Below are positions 54,149-63,612 of a stretch of 64,000 bases of DNA, in pieces. Both the position numbers and the translations under genes were made by a program. Source of the stretch: Lachnospiraceae bacterium (GTDB lineage: Bacteria > Bacillota > Clostridia > Lachnospirales > Lachnospiraceae). The DNA is taken from positions 1-64,000 of the forward strand of contig JAFUXG010000046.1 of NCBI GenBank assembly GCA_017470935.1, written 5' to 3'. Numbering within the stretch: the stretch's first letter is position 1; the number at the start of each line of letters is the position of its first letter. Below the pieces are notes generated by a model that was given only the letters and a program-made list of their open reading frames with translations, made no database searches and had not been told where the DNA came from.

Positions 54149-55201
54149 ATGAGAGAGAATACTAAGATAGTTAAAATTGGTGATAAGATCATCGGTGGCG
54201 GCCATCCTATCATGATCCAGTCCATGACAAATACTAAGACTGAGGATGTGGAGGCTACAGTTTCGCAGATACTTGAGCTTGAGAAGGCAGGCTGTGATAT
54301 CATCAGGTCTACTGCGAACAATGAGGAGGCAGCCAAGGCTTTTTCCAAAATAAAGGAACGCATACATATTCCTATCGTTGCCGATATTCATTTTGATTAC
54401 AGACTTGCAATTACTGCTATGGAGCACGGTGCGGACAAGATCCGTATTAACCCGGGTAACATTGGCGGTGCTGATAATATTAAGAAGGTTGTGGATACAG
54501 CAAAGAAATATAATGTTCCCATCAGAGTTGGAGTTAACAGCGGCTCTCTTGAAAAGAATCTTGTGGATAAGTACGGAGGTGTTACTGCTGAGGGCATAGT
54601 TGAGAGCGCACTGGATAAGGTGAGAATGTTAGAGGAACAGGATTTTGATAATATTGTGATCAGTATTAAGTCCTCAGATGTTCTTATGTGTGTCAAGGCT
54701 CATGAGCTTATCGCACAGCAGACAGTTCATCCTCTTCATGTGGGTATTACTGAGGCGGGTACCATTACCCGTGGCAATATTAAGTCTGCAGTTGGCCTTG
54801 GAATCATTTTATACCAGGGGATTGGGGATACTATTCGTGTTTCTCTTACAGGTGATCCTGTTAATGAGGTTGTCTCCGCAAAGCTTATTCTTAAGACCTT
54901 AGGACTTAGAACGGGTGGTATAGAGGTGGTTTCATGTCCTACATGCGGAAGAACATCCATTGATCTTATTGGACTTGCCAATAAGGTGGAGCTTCTTGCA
55001 GCGGATTATGAGCAGCTTAATATAAAGGTTGCAGTTATGGGCTGTGTTGTTAATGGTCCCGGTGAGGCAAGAGAAGCAGATATCGGAATTGCCGGAGGTA
55101 ATGGAGAGGGACTTCTTATTAAGCACGGAGAGATTGTTAAAAAGGTGCCGGAGGAGCAGCTTCTCGGTGTTTTAGAAGAGGAGCTTAAGAACTGGAAGTA
55201 A
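54149..55201 (+). CDS. ispG: 4-hydroxy-3-methylbut-2-en-1-yl diphosphate synthase
   Basis: 350 aa. Penultimate MEP-pathway enzyme with a [4Fe-4S] cluster; its product is the substrate of IspH at 20.8 kb. N-terminal TIM barrel with VKIGDKIIGGGHPIMIQSMT and INPGNIGG. The cluster ligands are CPTCGRTSID (about 263 and 266) and Cys in VMGCVVNGPGEA. AGGAGAAAGAG precedes the ATG. Completes dxr-rseP-ispG. Confidence 0.97.
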   Translation: MRENTKIVKIGDKIIGGGHPIMIQSMTNTKTEDVEATVSQILELEKAGCDIIRSTANNEEAAKAFSKIKERIHIPIVADIHFDYRLAITAMEHGADKIRINPGNIGGADNIKKVVDTAKKYNVPIRVGVNSGSLEKNLVDKYGGVTAEGIVESALDKVRMLEEQDFDNIVISIKSSDVLMCVKAHELIAQQTVHPLHVGITEAGTITRGNIKSAVGLGIILYQGIGDTIRVSLTGDPVNEVVSAKLILKTLGLRTGGIEVVSCPTCGRTSIDLIGLANKVELLAADYEQLNIKVAVMGCVVNGPGEAREADIGIAGGNGEGLLIKHGEIVKKVPEEQLLGVLEEELKNWK

Positions 55202-55276
55202 TTGATAGTAAAGCATTATCTTAACTATATGTTAATGAAATTACAATGGATATTATATTAATAGGAGAGATGTTAA

Positions 55277-58200
55277 ATGTCACAGCAGACGAAAATGTTT
55301 TTTGATGCTTTCCCGGATTTTAAATGTCAGGCAGAGCTTGATAATATATTCCAGACCGTAGAGGTCAGGGATGTTGTGCTATCAAAAAAAAGCAATATGC
55401 TCAAGGTATTGATTAACAGCAGGATATTGATTCCGAAGGTGCAGATATATGAAATGGAAAATGAACTATCATCATATCTTTTTCAAAGCAGAATGAAAGT
55501 CAAGATCATTGAGCATTATGAATTGTCAGGACAATATAATGTCAGCAGGCTTACAGATATGTATAAGGAGAGCCTGCTGATTGAATTATATAATGAGTCT
55601 AATGTGTTATATAACATTGCAAAGAAAGCGGAATGGTATGTTAATGAGGATGTGATCCAGCTTACACTTGATGATACATTTTTGACAAGACAGCGTTCTA
55701 TGTATATAAAGAACTTTCTTGAGCATGTGTATAGGGAACGCTTTGATTATGATATCAATGTGGGCTTTGATTATACTGAGGAGCAGAAGGAGGCGATCAG
55801 AGCCGCTAACCAGCACAAATTGGAGCTGGAGGTCAAACATATTATCGAGTTAGGCCAGGAGAGGGCGAGAGAGCTGGAGCTTAACGGTTTAGATGAACAG
55901 GGTGCTGATAAGAACAAGAGATCAAAAGCAGCCAGCGGTTCAGGCAAGAAGTCAGGTGGTCATGATGGGAAAGCATCAGATGGCAATAAAACAGGCTCCG
56001 ATCCTAATGCAGTTAATTTCGGAAGAAGATCTGTAGGATACAGCAGCTTTAAGAAAATGCGTGGACGTTCCTACGATCCTAATGTCATCTATGGATCTAA
56101 TGTTGAGGGTGATGTTATTTCAATTTCAGAAATTACTGAGCCTGTAAGGGATATTGTTGTCAGGGGCAAGATATTTTCTCTTGAAGAGAAAGAGACAAAG
56201 CGGGGAAGCCTGATCATCATTTTCTCTATAACTGATTTTTCAGATTCAATATCGGGCAAGCTTTTTATGGAGAAGGATGAGTGGAAGGAATTTAAGGATG
56301 ATTTTGGAAAAGGTAAATTCTATACCATCAAGGCTTCTGCTGATTATGATAAGTATTCCGGAGAGCTGGAATTTTCAAGAATAGAGGGTATTAAGGCGGC
56401 TGCTGATAATACTAAGAAAAGAATGGACAATGCACTTGATAAGCGTGTGGAGCTCCATATGCATACTGTCTATAGTGACAATGACAGTGTTGTGCCTGTG
56501 GAAGATATCATCGCCAGAGCTAAGGAGTGGGGACATCCTGCCATTGCCATTACAGATCACGGCGTGGCTCAGGCATTTCCTGTGGCAAACGACTGTATTA
56601 AGAAGGATGATCCATTTAAAATCATATATGGGTGTGAGGGCTATTTTGTTGATGACCTTCTGGATTTAATTGTTAATTCAAAGGGACAGTCTCTTGATGA
56701 CAGCTATGTGGTTTTCGATATAGAGACTACAGGCCTCAACAAGCAGCTTTGTAAGATCATAGAGATTGGTGCAGTTAAGATAGCAGGCGGAGAGATCGTT
56801 GACCGTTTTTCTGAGTTTGTCAACCCGGAGGAGCCGATTCCATATAAGATCACAGAGCTTACCTCAATTACTGATGAAATGGTAATTGATGCTCCTAATA
56901 TCGATGTTATACTTCCGAGATTTCTTGAATTTATAGGAGACAGCTCAGTGGTAGCACACAATGCACAGTTTGATACAAGCTTTATCAGGAAATTTGCGGA
57001 TGAAAGAGGACTGGCAACGGATTATTCCATATTGGATACCATGACTCTTGGATATGTGCTCTGTCCGGAGCTTGGTAAATATACCTTGGATCGTCTATGT
57101 AAGTATCTTGGTATTAAGCTTGAACACCATCATAGAGCTGTGGATGACGCAGAGGCTACTGCACATATATTTCTTAGATTTATTTCCATGCTTAAGGACA
57201 GAGGGATCTCTAACTTAGATGAGCTTAACGGGCTATCTAATTCTGTCGACAGAATAAGAAAATTAAGAAGATATCATGGAATAATACTTGCTAAGAATGA
57301 GATTGGGCGTGTTAATCTTAACAGGCTTATATCTGAATCTCATATTACATATTTTAACAACCGTCCTATAATGCCTAAGAGTCTTATTGATAAGTATAGA
57401 GAGGGTCTTATACTTGGTTCCGCTTGTGAGGCGGGAGAGCTATACAGCGCGTTGATTGGCGGTGCAGATAATGAGGAGATCGACCGTATAGTTAGATTTT
57501 ATGATTATCTTGAGATACAGCCTATCGGCAATAATGCATTTAAAAAAGCTGATGAGAAGCTTCCGAATATCAATACAGATGAGGATCTTAGAAATGTTAA
57601 CAGAAGGATCGTTAAGCTCGGCGAGACCTATAATATGCCGGTGGTTGCAACCTGTGATGTGCATTTTCTTGATCCTGAGGACTCCTTATACAGAGCGGTC
57701 ATAATGGCTTCTAAGGGCTTTAAGGATGCTGATGATCAGGCGCCACTATATTTCCGTACAACAGAGGAAATGCTTCAGGAATTCGATTATCTTGGGGTTG
57801 ATAAGGCAAGAGAGGTGGTTATTGATAACACTGTCAAGATTGCTAATATGGTGGAGAAAATATATCCTGTTAGCCCGGATAAATGTCCTCCGATTATCGA
57901 AAACTCTGATGAGGAGCTTAGACGCATATGCTATGACAAGGCACATGAGATATATGGACCAAACTTGCCGGTGCAGGTGAAAAGCAGATTGGATAAGGAG
58001 CTTACATCTATTATCGGTAACGGTTATGCTGTCATGTATATTATTGCACAGAAGCTGGTGTGGGATTCCAATGACCATGGATATCTGGTAGGTTCAAGAG
58101 GGTCAGTTGGGTCTTCATTCGTTGCCACTATGGCAGGAATTACTGAGGTTAATCCCTTGGCGGCACATTATATATGTCCACACTGCTATTATACTGATTT

Positions 58201-59797
58201 TGATTCGGAGCTTGTAAAGAGCTATTCAGGAAGCTCGGGATGTGATATGCCTGATATGGAATGTCCTAAATGTGGCACCATGATGAAGAAGGAGGGCCAT
58301 GATATTCCATTTGAGACATTCTTAGGCTTTTATGGTGATAAGGAGCCGGATATTGACCTTAATTTTTCAGGAGAGTATCAGGCTAATGCACATGCTTACA
58401 CGGAAGAACTCTTTGGTAAAGGACATGCATTCAGAGCCGGCACAATTGGTAAAATTGCAGAAAAGACGGCAGAACAGCTTGTATATAAATATTACGATGA
58501 AAGAGGAATCAGCAAGAGAAGGTGTGAACTTGCCCGGATTGCCCAGGGATGTGTGGGAGTTAAGAGGACTACCGGACAGCATCCAGGCGGTATAGTTGTG
58601 GTACCTCGTGATAGAGAGATATATGAATTTACCGCAGTCCAGCATCCTGCTAACGATATGAAGACGGATATCGTTACAACTCATTTTGAGTATCACTCCA
58701 TAGATGCAAATCTGCTAAAGCTTGATATACTGGGGCACGACGATCCTACCATTATAAGAAGGTTGGAGGATCTCACAGGCAAGGACGCCAAGACCATTGC
58801 CTTGGATGACAAGAATGTAATGTCCTTGTTCCACAGTCCGGAGGTTCTCGGGATAACTTCGGAGGATATAGGTGGTGTTCCTACAGGTTCTCTTGGAATC
58901 CCTGAATTTGGCACATCCTTTGTTATACAGATGCTTGTGGATACAAAGCCTAAGAGCTTCTCCGATCTGGTGCGTATATCAGGACTTTCCCATGGTACGG
59001 ATGTGTGGCTTAATAATGCACAGACGCTTATTGCCAAGGGCAAGACTGAGCTTTCAGGAGCAATATGCTGTCGTGATGACATTATGGTGTATCTCATACA
59101 TATGGGACTTGAGGCCGGTGATGCATTTAAAATAATGGAGAATGTTCGTAAGGGTAAGGTTGCAAAGGGAAAATGCGATAAATGGGACGGCTGGGTAGAG
59201 GACATGAGGTCTCACGGTGTTCCTGAATGGTATATTGGATCCTGCAAGCTCATAAAGTACATGTTCCCTAAGGCACACGCGGCTGCCTATGTTATGATGG
59301 CATGGAGAATTGCCTGGTTCAAGATCAATGAGCCACTGGCATATTATTCAGCATATTTCTCTATTAGAGCCAAGGCGTTCAATTACGAGACTATGTGCCA
59401 GGGGAAAGAGCATCTTGAAAGAGAGATGGCAGTGCTAAAGGCTAAGGGAAAGAATGAGAGAACAGCGGCGGAAGAGGAATCACTTTCCGATATGCAGCTT
59501 GTACAGGAGATGTATGCTAGAGGTTTTGAATTTTTGCCCATTGATATCTATACTGTGGATGATATCAACTGTCAGATAATAGATGGGAAGATAATGCCTC
59601 CTTTATGTTCAATTTCCGGTATCGCAGGAGCTGCTGCATTGCAGATCAAGGAGGCTGCAAAGCAGGGTAAATTTATATCCAAAGATGACTTGTGTGAACG
59701 TGCTAAGATCGGAAAATCAACCATTGAGAAGCTTTCATCAATTGGAATTCTTAATGGTCTGCCGGAAAGCAGTCAGCTGTCGATATTTGATATGTAG
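55277..59797 (+). CDS. polC: DNA polymerase III alpha subunit, PolC type
   Basis: 1506 aa, somewhat longer than the 1437 of B. subtilis. Main replicative polymerase of Firmicutes. N-terminal domain, then a Gly/Lys/Ser-rich linker (about 215-260), an OB domain (about 290-370) and a PHP domain (from about 388: ELHMHTVYSDNDSVVPVED). This is interrupted by the DEDD proofreading exonuclease (VVFDIETTGLNK near 477; HNAQFDTSFI; HHRAVDDAEATAHIF), after which PHP resumes. The polymerase core carries PDIDLNFSG near residue 1024 and a zinc-binding Cys set CPHCYYTD and CPKCGTM before it. AGGAGAGA precedes the ATG. Confidence 0.98.
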   Translation: MSQQTKMFFDAFPDFKCQAELDNIFQTVEVRDVVLSKKSNMLKVLINSRILIPKVQIYEMENELSSYLFQSRMKVKIIEHYELSGQYNVSRLTDMYKESLLIELYNESNVLYNIAKKAEWYVNEDVIQLTLDDTFLTRQRSMYIKNFLEHVYRERFDYDINVGFDYTEEQKEAIRAANQHKLELEVKHIIELGQERARELELNGLDEQGADKNKRSKAASGSGKKSGGHDGKASDGNKTGSDPNAVNFGRRSVGYSSFKKMRGRSYDPNVIYGSNVEGDVISISEITEPVRDIVVRGKIFSLEEKETKRGSLIIIFSITDFSDSISGKLFMEKDEWKEFKDDFGKGKFYTIKASADYDKYSGELEFSRIEGIKAAADNTKKRMDNALDKRVELHMHTVYSDNDSVVPVEDIIARAKEWGHPAIAITDHGVAQAFPVANDCIKKDDPFKIIYGCEGYFVDDLLDLIVNSKGQSLDDSYVVFDIETTGLNKQLCKIIEIGAVKIAGGEIVDRFSEFVNPEEPIPYKITELTSITDEMVIDAPNIDVILPRFLEFIGDSSVVAHNAQFDTSFIRKFADERGLATDYSILDTMTLGYVLCPELGKYTLDRLCKYLGIKLEHHHRAVDDAEATAHIFLRFISMLKDRGISNLDELNGLSNSVDRIRKLRRYHGIILAKNEIGRVNLNRLISESHITYFNNRPIMPKSLIDKYREGLILGSACEAGELYSALIGGADNEEIDRIVRFYDYLEIQPIGNNAFKKADEKLPNINTDEDLRNVNRRIVKLGETYNMPVVATCDVHFLDPEDSLYRAVIMASKGFKDADDQAPLYFRTTEEMLQEFDYLGVDKAREVVIDNTVKIANMVEKIYPVSPDKCPPIIENSDEELRRICYDKAHEIYGPNLPVQVKSRLDKELTSIIGNGYAVMYIIAQKLVWDSNDHGYLVGSRGSVGSSFVATMAGITEVNPLAAHYICPHCYYTDFDSELVKSYSGSSGCDMPDMECPKCGTMMKKEGHDIPFETFLGFYGDKEPDIDLNFSGEYQANAHAYTEELFGKGHAFRAGTIGKIAEKTAEQLVYKYYDERGISKRRCELARIAQGCVGVKRTTGQHPGGIVVVPRDREIYEFTAVQHPANDMKTDIVTTHFEYHSIDANLLKLDILGHDDPTIIRRLEDLTGKDAKTIALDDKNVMSLFHSPEVLGITSEDIGGVPTGSLGIPEFGTSFVIQMLVDTKPKSFSDLVRISGLSHGTDVWLNNAQTLIAKGKTELSGAICCRDDIMVYLIHMGLEAGDAFKIMENVRKGKVAKGKCDKWDGWVEDMRSHGVPEWYIGSCKLIKYMFPKAHAAAYVMMAWRIAWFKINEPLAYYSAYFSIRAKAFNYETMCQGKEHLEREMAVLKAKGKNERTAAEEESLSDMQLVQEMYARGFEFLPIDIYTVDDINCQIIDGKIMPPLCSISGIAGAAALQIKEAAKQGKFISKDDLCERAKIGKSTIEKLSSIGILNGLPESSQLSIFDM

Positions 59798-59805
59798 GAT
59801 ATACT

Positions 59806-59891
59806 ATTCACAGCCGCAAACAGAAGTAGCTTTACTGTATAATGTGTGCTAACAAATGGTTTGTGGCTTGAGTGGGAGTTCTGTGAATAGT
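59806..59891. repeat. Nested 86-bp inverted repeat between polC and tRNA-Glu
   Basis: Outer arms ACTATTCACAG (59806-59816) and CTGTGAATAGT (59881-59891) are perfect over 11 bases. Inner arms CCGCAAAC and GTTTGTGG pair with one G-T. Between them lies CTGTATAATG, a promoter-like sequence. No T-run follows on the + strand. It may be a small MITE-like repeat, a structured RNA or a regulatory site. Confidence 0.65.
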
Positions 59892-59930
59892 AACCCAAAA
59901 AAATTCTGTCAAACAAAAATAAAAAAGTTC

Positions 59931-59959
59931 TTGACGCCTCGCAAAACTTATGATATAGT
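59931..59959 (+). promoter_or_regulatory. Promoter of tRNA-Glu
   Basis: TTGACG (59931-59936), 17-base spacer, TATAGT (59954-59959) with TGA before it as extended -10; 20 bases ahead of the tRNA. Confidence 0.75.
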
Positions 59960-59978
59960 AAGCAAGTCGTTAAGACAA

Positions 59979-60050
59979 GGTCGATTGGTCAAGCGGTTAA
60001 GACGCCGCCCTCTCACGGCGGAAACAGGGGTTCGATTCCCCTATCGACTG
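59979..60050 (+). tRNA. tRNA-Glu (anticodon CTC)
   Basis: 72 nt. Acceptor GGTCGAT pairs with ATCGACT (first pair G-U), discriminator G. D arm TGGTCAAGCGGTTAAGA; anticodon arm CCGCC-CTCTCAC-GGCGG gives CTC (reads GAG); T arm AGGGGTTCGATTCCCCT. CCA not encoded. The body is typical of Firmicutes tRNA-Glu, where TTC is the usual anticodon. Confidence 0.94.
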
Positions 60051-60066
60051 CTAATATATGAATTTA

Positions 60067-60098
60067 GGGTTTGCAATTTTTGCAAACTCTTTTTTTTG
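60067..60098 (+). terminator. Terminator of tRNA-Glu
   Basis: Stem GTTTGCA/TGCAAAC around ATTTT, then CTC-like pairing base and a run of eight or more T. Confidence 0.85.
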
Positions 60099-60103
60099 GG
60101 TGG

Positions 60104-60132
60104 TTGTAATAGATTAGAAATTATGATATAAT
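60104..60132 (+). promoter_or_regulatory. Promoter of the chemoreceptor gene
   Basis: TTGTAA (60104-60109), 17-base spacer, consensus TATAAT (60127-60132) preceded by TGA (extended -10). SigA-like rather than the SigD type often used for motility genes. Confidence 0.65.
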
Positions 60133-60210
60133 ACTAATAATTTTGAGGTGTTTTTCCTCATTAAAACATTTATTTAATATCTTACATAAACATGATAAAG
60201 GAGACGAGGT

Positions 60211-62214
60211 ATGGAAGGAAAGAGAACTTGGTTACAAAGTATTAAAGGAAAGCTTATACTAACAATGGTGTTAATCGCTGCTGTTCCTTTAGCGGTATCA
60301 ATTATTATCAATTATTCAAACTCAATGAGTACAGCTACTAAAGAGGCAGAAGAGATCAATCAGAAGCAGGTTGATCTTATTGAGGATGAGTTTGTAGGAC
60401 TAATTAACCAGAATTTAAGGTCTTTAGAGACTTTAGCTGCTGCACCTTTTGTTGTTAATTTTATTAGTAATTCTGCTGATAGAGATTCTGCTGTTATGCA
60501 GAATTATTTACTTACTATTGACGAAGCCTTTGATGATGGTAATATTACTTTAGTTAGTGATTCTACAGGAATGCAGATTGCACGTTCATCAGGTGAATGT
60601 GTAAGCATTGCAGATAGAGAATACTTTAAGACTGTTATGGGAGGCAATGAAGCAATTTCAGAGATGCTTACTGCTGCCGATGGTTCATTGATGGTTGTTC
60701 TTGCTGTTCCGGTTAAGAGTAATGGTAATGTTATTGGCTGCGTATCGCGTAATTACAGTATAGCAGATCTTCACGATTTTCTTGCTGAGGAAGCTAATGA
60801 ATCTATGGAGATGTTCATATGTGAGAAGGATGGAGCAGTTATAGCTGATTCCCAGTCTGAGATTTCAGCTTCAAGTGCTGAGGATAATCGAAGTAATGAG
60901 GAATTCTTCAGCAAGGCATCAAGTGCTGATGAGGGTACATACGAGGCAACTGAGGATGGTGTTAAGAAGATTATTTCCTATAAGGTTGAGCCGCATACAA
61001 GCTGGATAGTGGTAGTAGAGCGTAATCTTTCGTCTGCAATGGCAGGTGCAAAGAAGAGTGCTGTTACTGTTGTTATTATTGGTATTATAATGCTTGTAGT
61101 AGCTGCATTTATTGCACTTTTCATGGCTAATGGATTTGCAGCACCTGTATTGGCAATTGATGAATCTATTGCGCAGCTTGCACATGGGCATTTCCTTCCA
61201 ATTACTAATGAGAAATATATACAAAGAAAAGACGAATTTGGAGAAGTTGTTGTATCAACCAATGAGGTTATTGAACATCTTTCTAAGATTGTTGCGGATA
61301 TCAAAGTACAGGCCCATTCAGTTAGCGAATCATCTGCTGATGTATCCGGTACAGCAAATGATATAGCACAGACAGCTGACTGTGTAGCAGAGGCAGTACA
61401 GGAGATTGCAACAGGAGCAACTCAGCAGGCTGATGAGATTCAGGATTCTACTGAGAGTACAATGGTAATTAGTGAGAATATTCAGAAGGTTAGTACTAAT
61501 GCTGATGAGCTCAAGGATACTGCTGATCAGATGCATGTTAATAGTCAGAAGTCGGCAGACCAGATGAGAAGACTTCGCTCTACATCTGAGGAGATGATTA
61601 AGGCACTTGATGTTATTTCAGAGAAGATTAATGCAACAAGCGATGCCGTTGAGGTTATAAGTTCTAAGGTCGAGGCCATTAATTCTATTGCTTCACAGAC
61701 TAACTTATTGGCACTTAATGCTTCAATTGAGGCGGCAAGAGCTGGTGAAGCAGGACGCGGATTTGCAGTTGTGGCTGAAGAGATTGGACAGCTTGCTGAT
61801 AATTCAGCTCAGACTGCTTCTGAAATACGTGAAGAGATGGCCATCCTTCTTTCTTCATCTCATAGTGCCGTTGAACACGCAGGAGATGTTAAGGAAGCAA
61901 CTGAGGAACAGAAGAAAGTACTTACCGAAGCAATCGATAGTATCAGAGAACTTATTTCAGAGATTGATTCAACAGTAGATGGTGTTAATACAATTATGGA
62001 ATCTGCAGCTGTCTGTGATGATTCGAAGGGTGTTGTTGTAGATTCGATGAGTAGTCTGTCAGCTATATCAGAGCAGAATGCAGCTGCATCTGAAGAAACA
62101 TCAGCCTCAATGCAGGAGCTTTCTGCTACTGTTAACACACTTGCTAATACGGCAGATTCTCTTAGAGAAGTATCTGAGGCACTTATTGAGGAGATTAGCT
62201 TCTTTAAGGATTGA
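60211..62214 (+). CDS. Methyl-accepting chemotaxis protein
   Basis: 667 aa transmembrane chemoreceptor. First membrane helix about 13-34, an extracytoplasmic dCache-like sensor domain (about 40-275, with [20 protein letters not shown]), second helix about 283-305, HAMP domain to about 365. A cytoplasmic signalling coiled coil follows, whose tip holds [20 protein letters not shown]. Methylatable Glu/Gln pairs flank it. The C-terminus lacks a CheR-tethering pentapeptide. Ligand unknown; Cache domains often sense amino acids or small acids. CheR at 23 kb may methylate it. AAGGAGA precedes the ATG. Confidence 0.94.
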   Translation: MEGKRTWLQSIKGKLILTMVLIAAVPLAVSIIINYSNSMSTATKEAEEINQKQVDLIEDEFVGLINQNLRSLETLAAAPFVVNFISNSADRDSAVMQNYLLTIDEAFDDGNITLVSDSTGMQIARSSGECVSIADREYFKTVMGGNEAISEMLTAADGSLMVVLAVPVKSNGNVIGCVSRNYSIADLHDFLAEEANESMEMFICEKDGAVIADSQSEISASSAEDNRSNEEFFSKASSADEGTYEATEDGVKKIISYKVEPHTSWIVVVERNLSSAMAGAKKSAVTVVIIGIIMLVVAAFIALFMANGFAAPVLAIDESIAQLAHGHFLPITNEKYIQRKDEFGEVVVSTNEVIEHLSKIVADIKVQAHSVSESSADVSGTANDIAQTADCVAEAVQEIATGATQQADEIQDSTESTMVISENIQKVSTNADELKDTADQMHVNSQKSADQMRRLRSTSEEMIKALDVISEKINATSDAVEVISSKVEAINSIASQTNLLALNASIEAARAGEAGRGFAVVAEEIGQLADNSAQTASEIREEMAILLSSSHSAVEHAGDVKEATEEQKKVLTEAIDSIRELISEIDSTVDGVNTIMESAAVCDDSKGVVVDSMSSLSAISEQNAAASEETSASMQELSATVNTLANTADSLREVSEALIEEISFFKD

Positions 62215-62282
62215 GCGTAATAATATATTAATAATTTATGTTTTATATTATAAAGCTTCTGATATTTATATAATGATTTATT

Positions 62283-62340
62283 AAAGACATCCTATTGTTA
62301 AATTCTTCAAAAAGTATTTGACTTTTGGGATGTCTTTTGT
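62283..62340 (+). terminator. Terminator of the chemoreceptor gene, overlapping the rplU promoter
   Basis: Arms AAAGACATCC (62283-62292) and GGATGTCTTT (62328-62337) around a long AT-rich loop, followed by TGTTATTAT. The 3' arm lies within the spacer of the rplU promoter and its -35 lies in the loop. Confidence 0.6.
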
Positions 62341-62346
62341 TATTAT
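62318..62346 (+). promoter_or_regulatory. Promoter of the rplU-prp-rpmA operon
   Basis: TTGACT (62318-62323), 17-base spacer, TATTAT (62341-62346). The transcript would begin near 62353, giving a leader of about 150 bases. Confidence 0.65.
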
Positions 62347-62352
62347 ATTTTA

Positions 62353-62490
62353 GTGTGCCGCACAAGGAGGTATAAGTGCGTCCTATGATATTAATTTGTC
62401 GTATGTACATGTTTTTGTAATATAGGAACATGTTTTATATTGGATTAATATACAATATGGATGCCACCGTACTTGGCGAGTAATGATAAT
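62353..62490 (+). ncRNA. Candidate ribosomal protein L21 leader RNA
   Basis: The long untranslated leader between the rplU promoter and its ribosome binding site is where Firmicutes carry the L21 leader (autoregulation of rplU-prp-rpmA). Self-complementary pieces are visible (GTACATGTTTTTGTAATAT and AACATGTTTTATATTGG pieces; GCCGCACAA with AAGTGCGTCC). I cannot confirm the family fold by eye. Confidence 0.45.
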
Positions 62491-62503
62491 AGGAGGTAAC
62501 CGT

Positions 62504-62809
62504 ATGTACGCAATTATTGCAACAGGTGGTAAGCAGTACAAGGTAGCTGAAGGTGATATCATTAATGTAGAAAAGCTTAATGCAGAAGCTGGTTCTGAAG
62601 TAAAATTTGATGTTATTGCTATTAACAACGACAGTGATATGCTTTGTGGCGATGCAGTTGCTAACTCAAGTGTTACAGCTAATGTAATCGGCAATGGCAA
62701 GGAGAAAAAGGTTGTTGTTTATAAGTATAAGAGAAAAACCGGCTATCACAAGAAGAATGGTCACAGACAGCCATTTACAAAGGTTGAGATCAAAGCAATT
62801 AATGCTTAA
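62504..62809 (+). CDS. rplU: 50S ribosomal protein L21
   Basis: 101 aa, normal length. Starts MYAIIATGGKQYKVAEGD, the invariant L21 N-terminus. The C-terminal RNA-binding part has KYKRKTGYHKKNGHRQPFT. AGGAGG at 62491-62496 sets the start at ATG 62504 and not at the frame opening 62483. First gene of rplU-prp-rpmA. Confidence 0.98.
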   Translation: MYAIIATGGKQYKVAEGDIINVEKLNAEAGSEVKFDVIAINNDSDMLCGDAVANSSVTANVIGNGKEKKVVVYKYKRKTGYHKKNGHRQPFTKVEIKAINA

Positions 62810-62821
62810 TCCGGTATTACT

Positions 62822-63148
62822 ATGATTACTGTAACCATTTTGAAAAAGAACGACTTGATAGTTGGTGCCCAGGTAGAGGGGCATGCGGAGTTTGCCAAGA
62901 AGGGCAAGGATATTGTTTGTAGTGCGGTATCGATGCTTTATATAAATCTTGTGAATTCCTTAGAAAGCTTTACCCAGGATGGCAAAGAAGTTAATGGCAG
63001 CAGGAAGATTAATTTTGAGAATGTCATTTTGAAGAATATGCCAAGTGATGAGGCAGAGCTTTTGCTTCGGTCATTTCATCTTGGTATCACTACAATAGAG
63101 CAGAAGTATGGTAAGAGATATATTGAGATCCTTGAACAGGATGTGTGA
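62822..63148 (+). CDS. prp: Ribosomal-processing cysteine protease Prp
   Basis: 108 aa. Prp (YsxB) removes the N-terminal extension of ribosomal protein L27, an essential step in Firmicutes. The catalytic dyad is visible in GHAEF (His21) and DIVCSAVS (Cys33). It lies between rplU and rpmA as in all genomes with the extended L27, and its substrate is encoded 41 bases downstream. The ribosome binding site is weak, so translation is probably coupled to rplU. Confidence 0.95.
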   Translation: MITVTILKKNDLIVGAQVEGHAEFAKKGKDIVCSAVSMLYINLVNSLESFTQDGKEVNGSRKINFENVILKNMPSDEAELLLRSFHLGITTIEQKYGKRYIEILEQDV

Positions 63149-63189
63149 TAGGATTTCTGTTGATTAATTTTGAATTAGGAGGTGTAATA

Positions 63190-63480
63190 ATGTTAAAGCT
63201 TAACCTTCAGTTATTCGCTCATAAGAAGGGAATGGGTTCTACTAAGAACGGTAGAGATTCAGAGTCCAAGAGACTTGGAGCGAAGAGAGCAGACGGACAG
63301 TTTGTTAAGGCTGGTAATGTTTTATACAGACAGCGTGGAACAAGAATTCATCCTGGTACTAATGTAGGAAGAGGCAAGGATGATACCTTGTTTGCATTAG
63401 TTGATGGTGTTGTTCGCTATGAGAGAAAGGGAAGAGATAAGAAGCAGGTTTCTATCTATCCTGTATCAATCAACGAGTAA
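63190..63480 (+). CDS. rpmA: 50S ribosomal protein L27 with cleavable N-terminal extension
   Basis: 96 aa. Begins [18 protein letters not shown]. The first nine residues are the Firmicutes extension, cut by Prp after Phe9 so that the mature protein starts AHKKG and can reach the peptidyl-transferase centre. The core has [16 protein letters not shown] and [18 protein letters not shown] supports ATG 63190; the frame opening at 63145 overlaps prp. Confidence 0.98.
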   Translation: MLKLNLQLFAHKKGMGSTKNGRDSESKRLGAKRADGQFVKAGNVLYRQRGTRIHPGTNVGRGKDDTLFALVDGVVRYERKGRDKKQVSIYPVSINE

Positions 63481-63496
63481 TATACTTAGACTTATG

Positions 63497-63526
63497 GGGC
63501 TGGAGCTTAATTCTCCAGCCCTTTTT
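63497..63526 (+). terminator. Terminator after rpmA
   Basis: Perfect 9-bp stem GGGCTGGAG/CTCCAGCCC with a 7-base loop and TTTTT. Confidence 0.95.
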
Positions 63527-63612
63527 CACAATTATGATGTTTGATATTATTTAGATTATATGAGATTAGTTATTTGTTCGTGGCAGTATGTTTATTGAAG
63601 AGGAGAACAATT

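Noticed and set aside
59856..60131. 91-codon frame through tRNA-Glu
   Set aside because: It spans the tRNA promoter, tRNA and terminator; no ribosome binding site.
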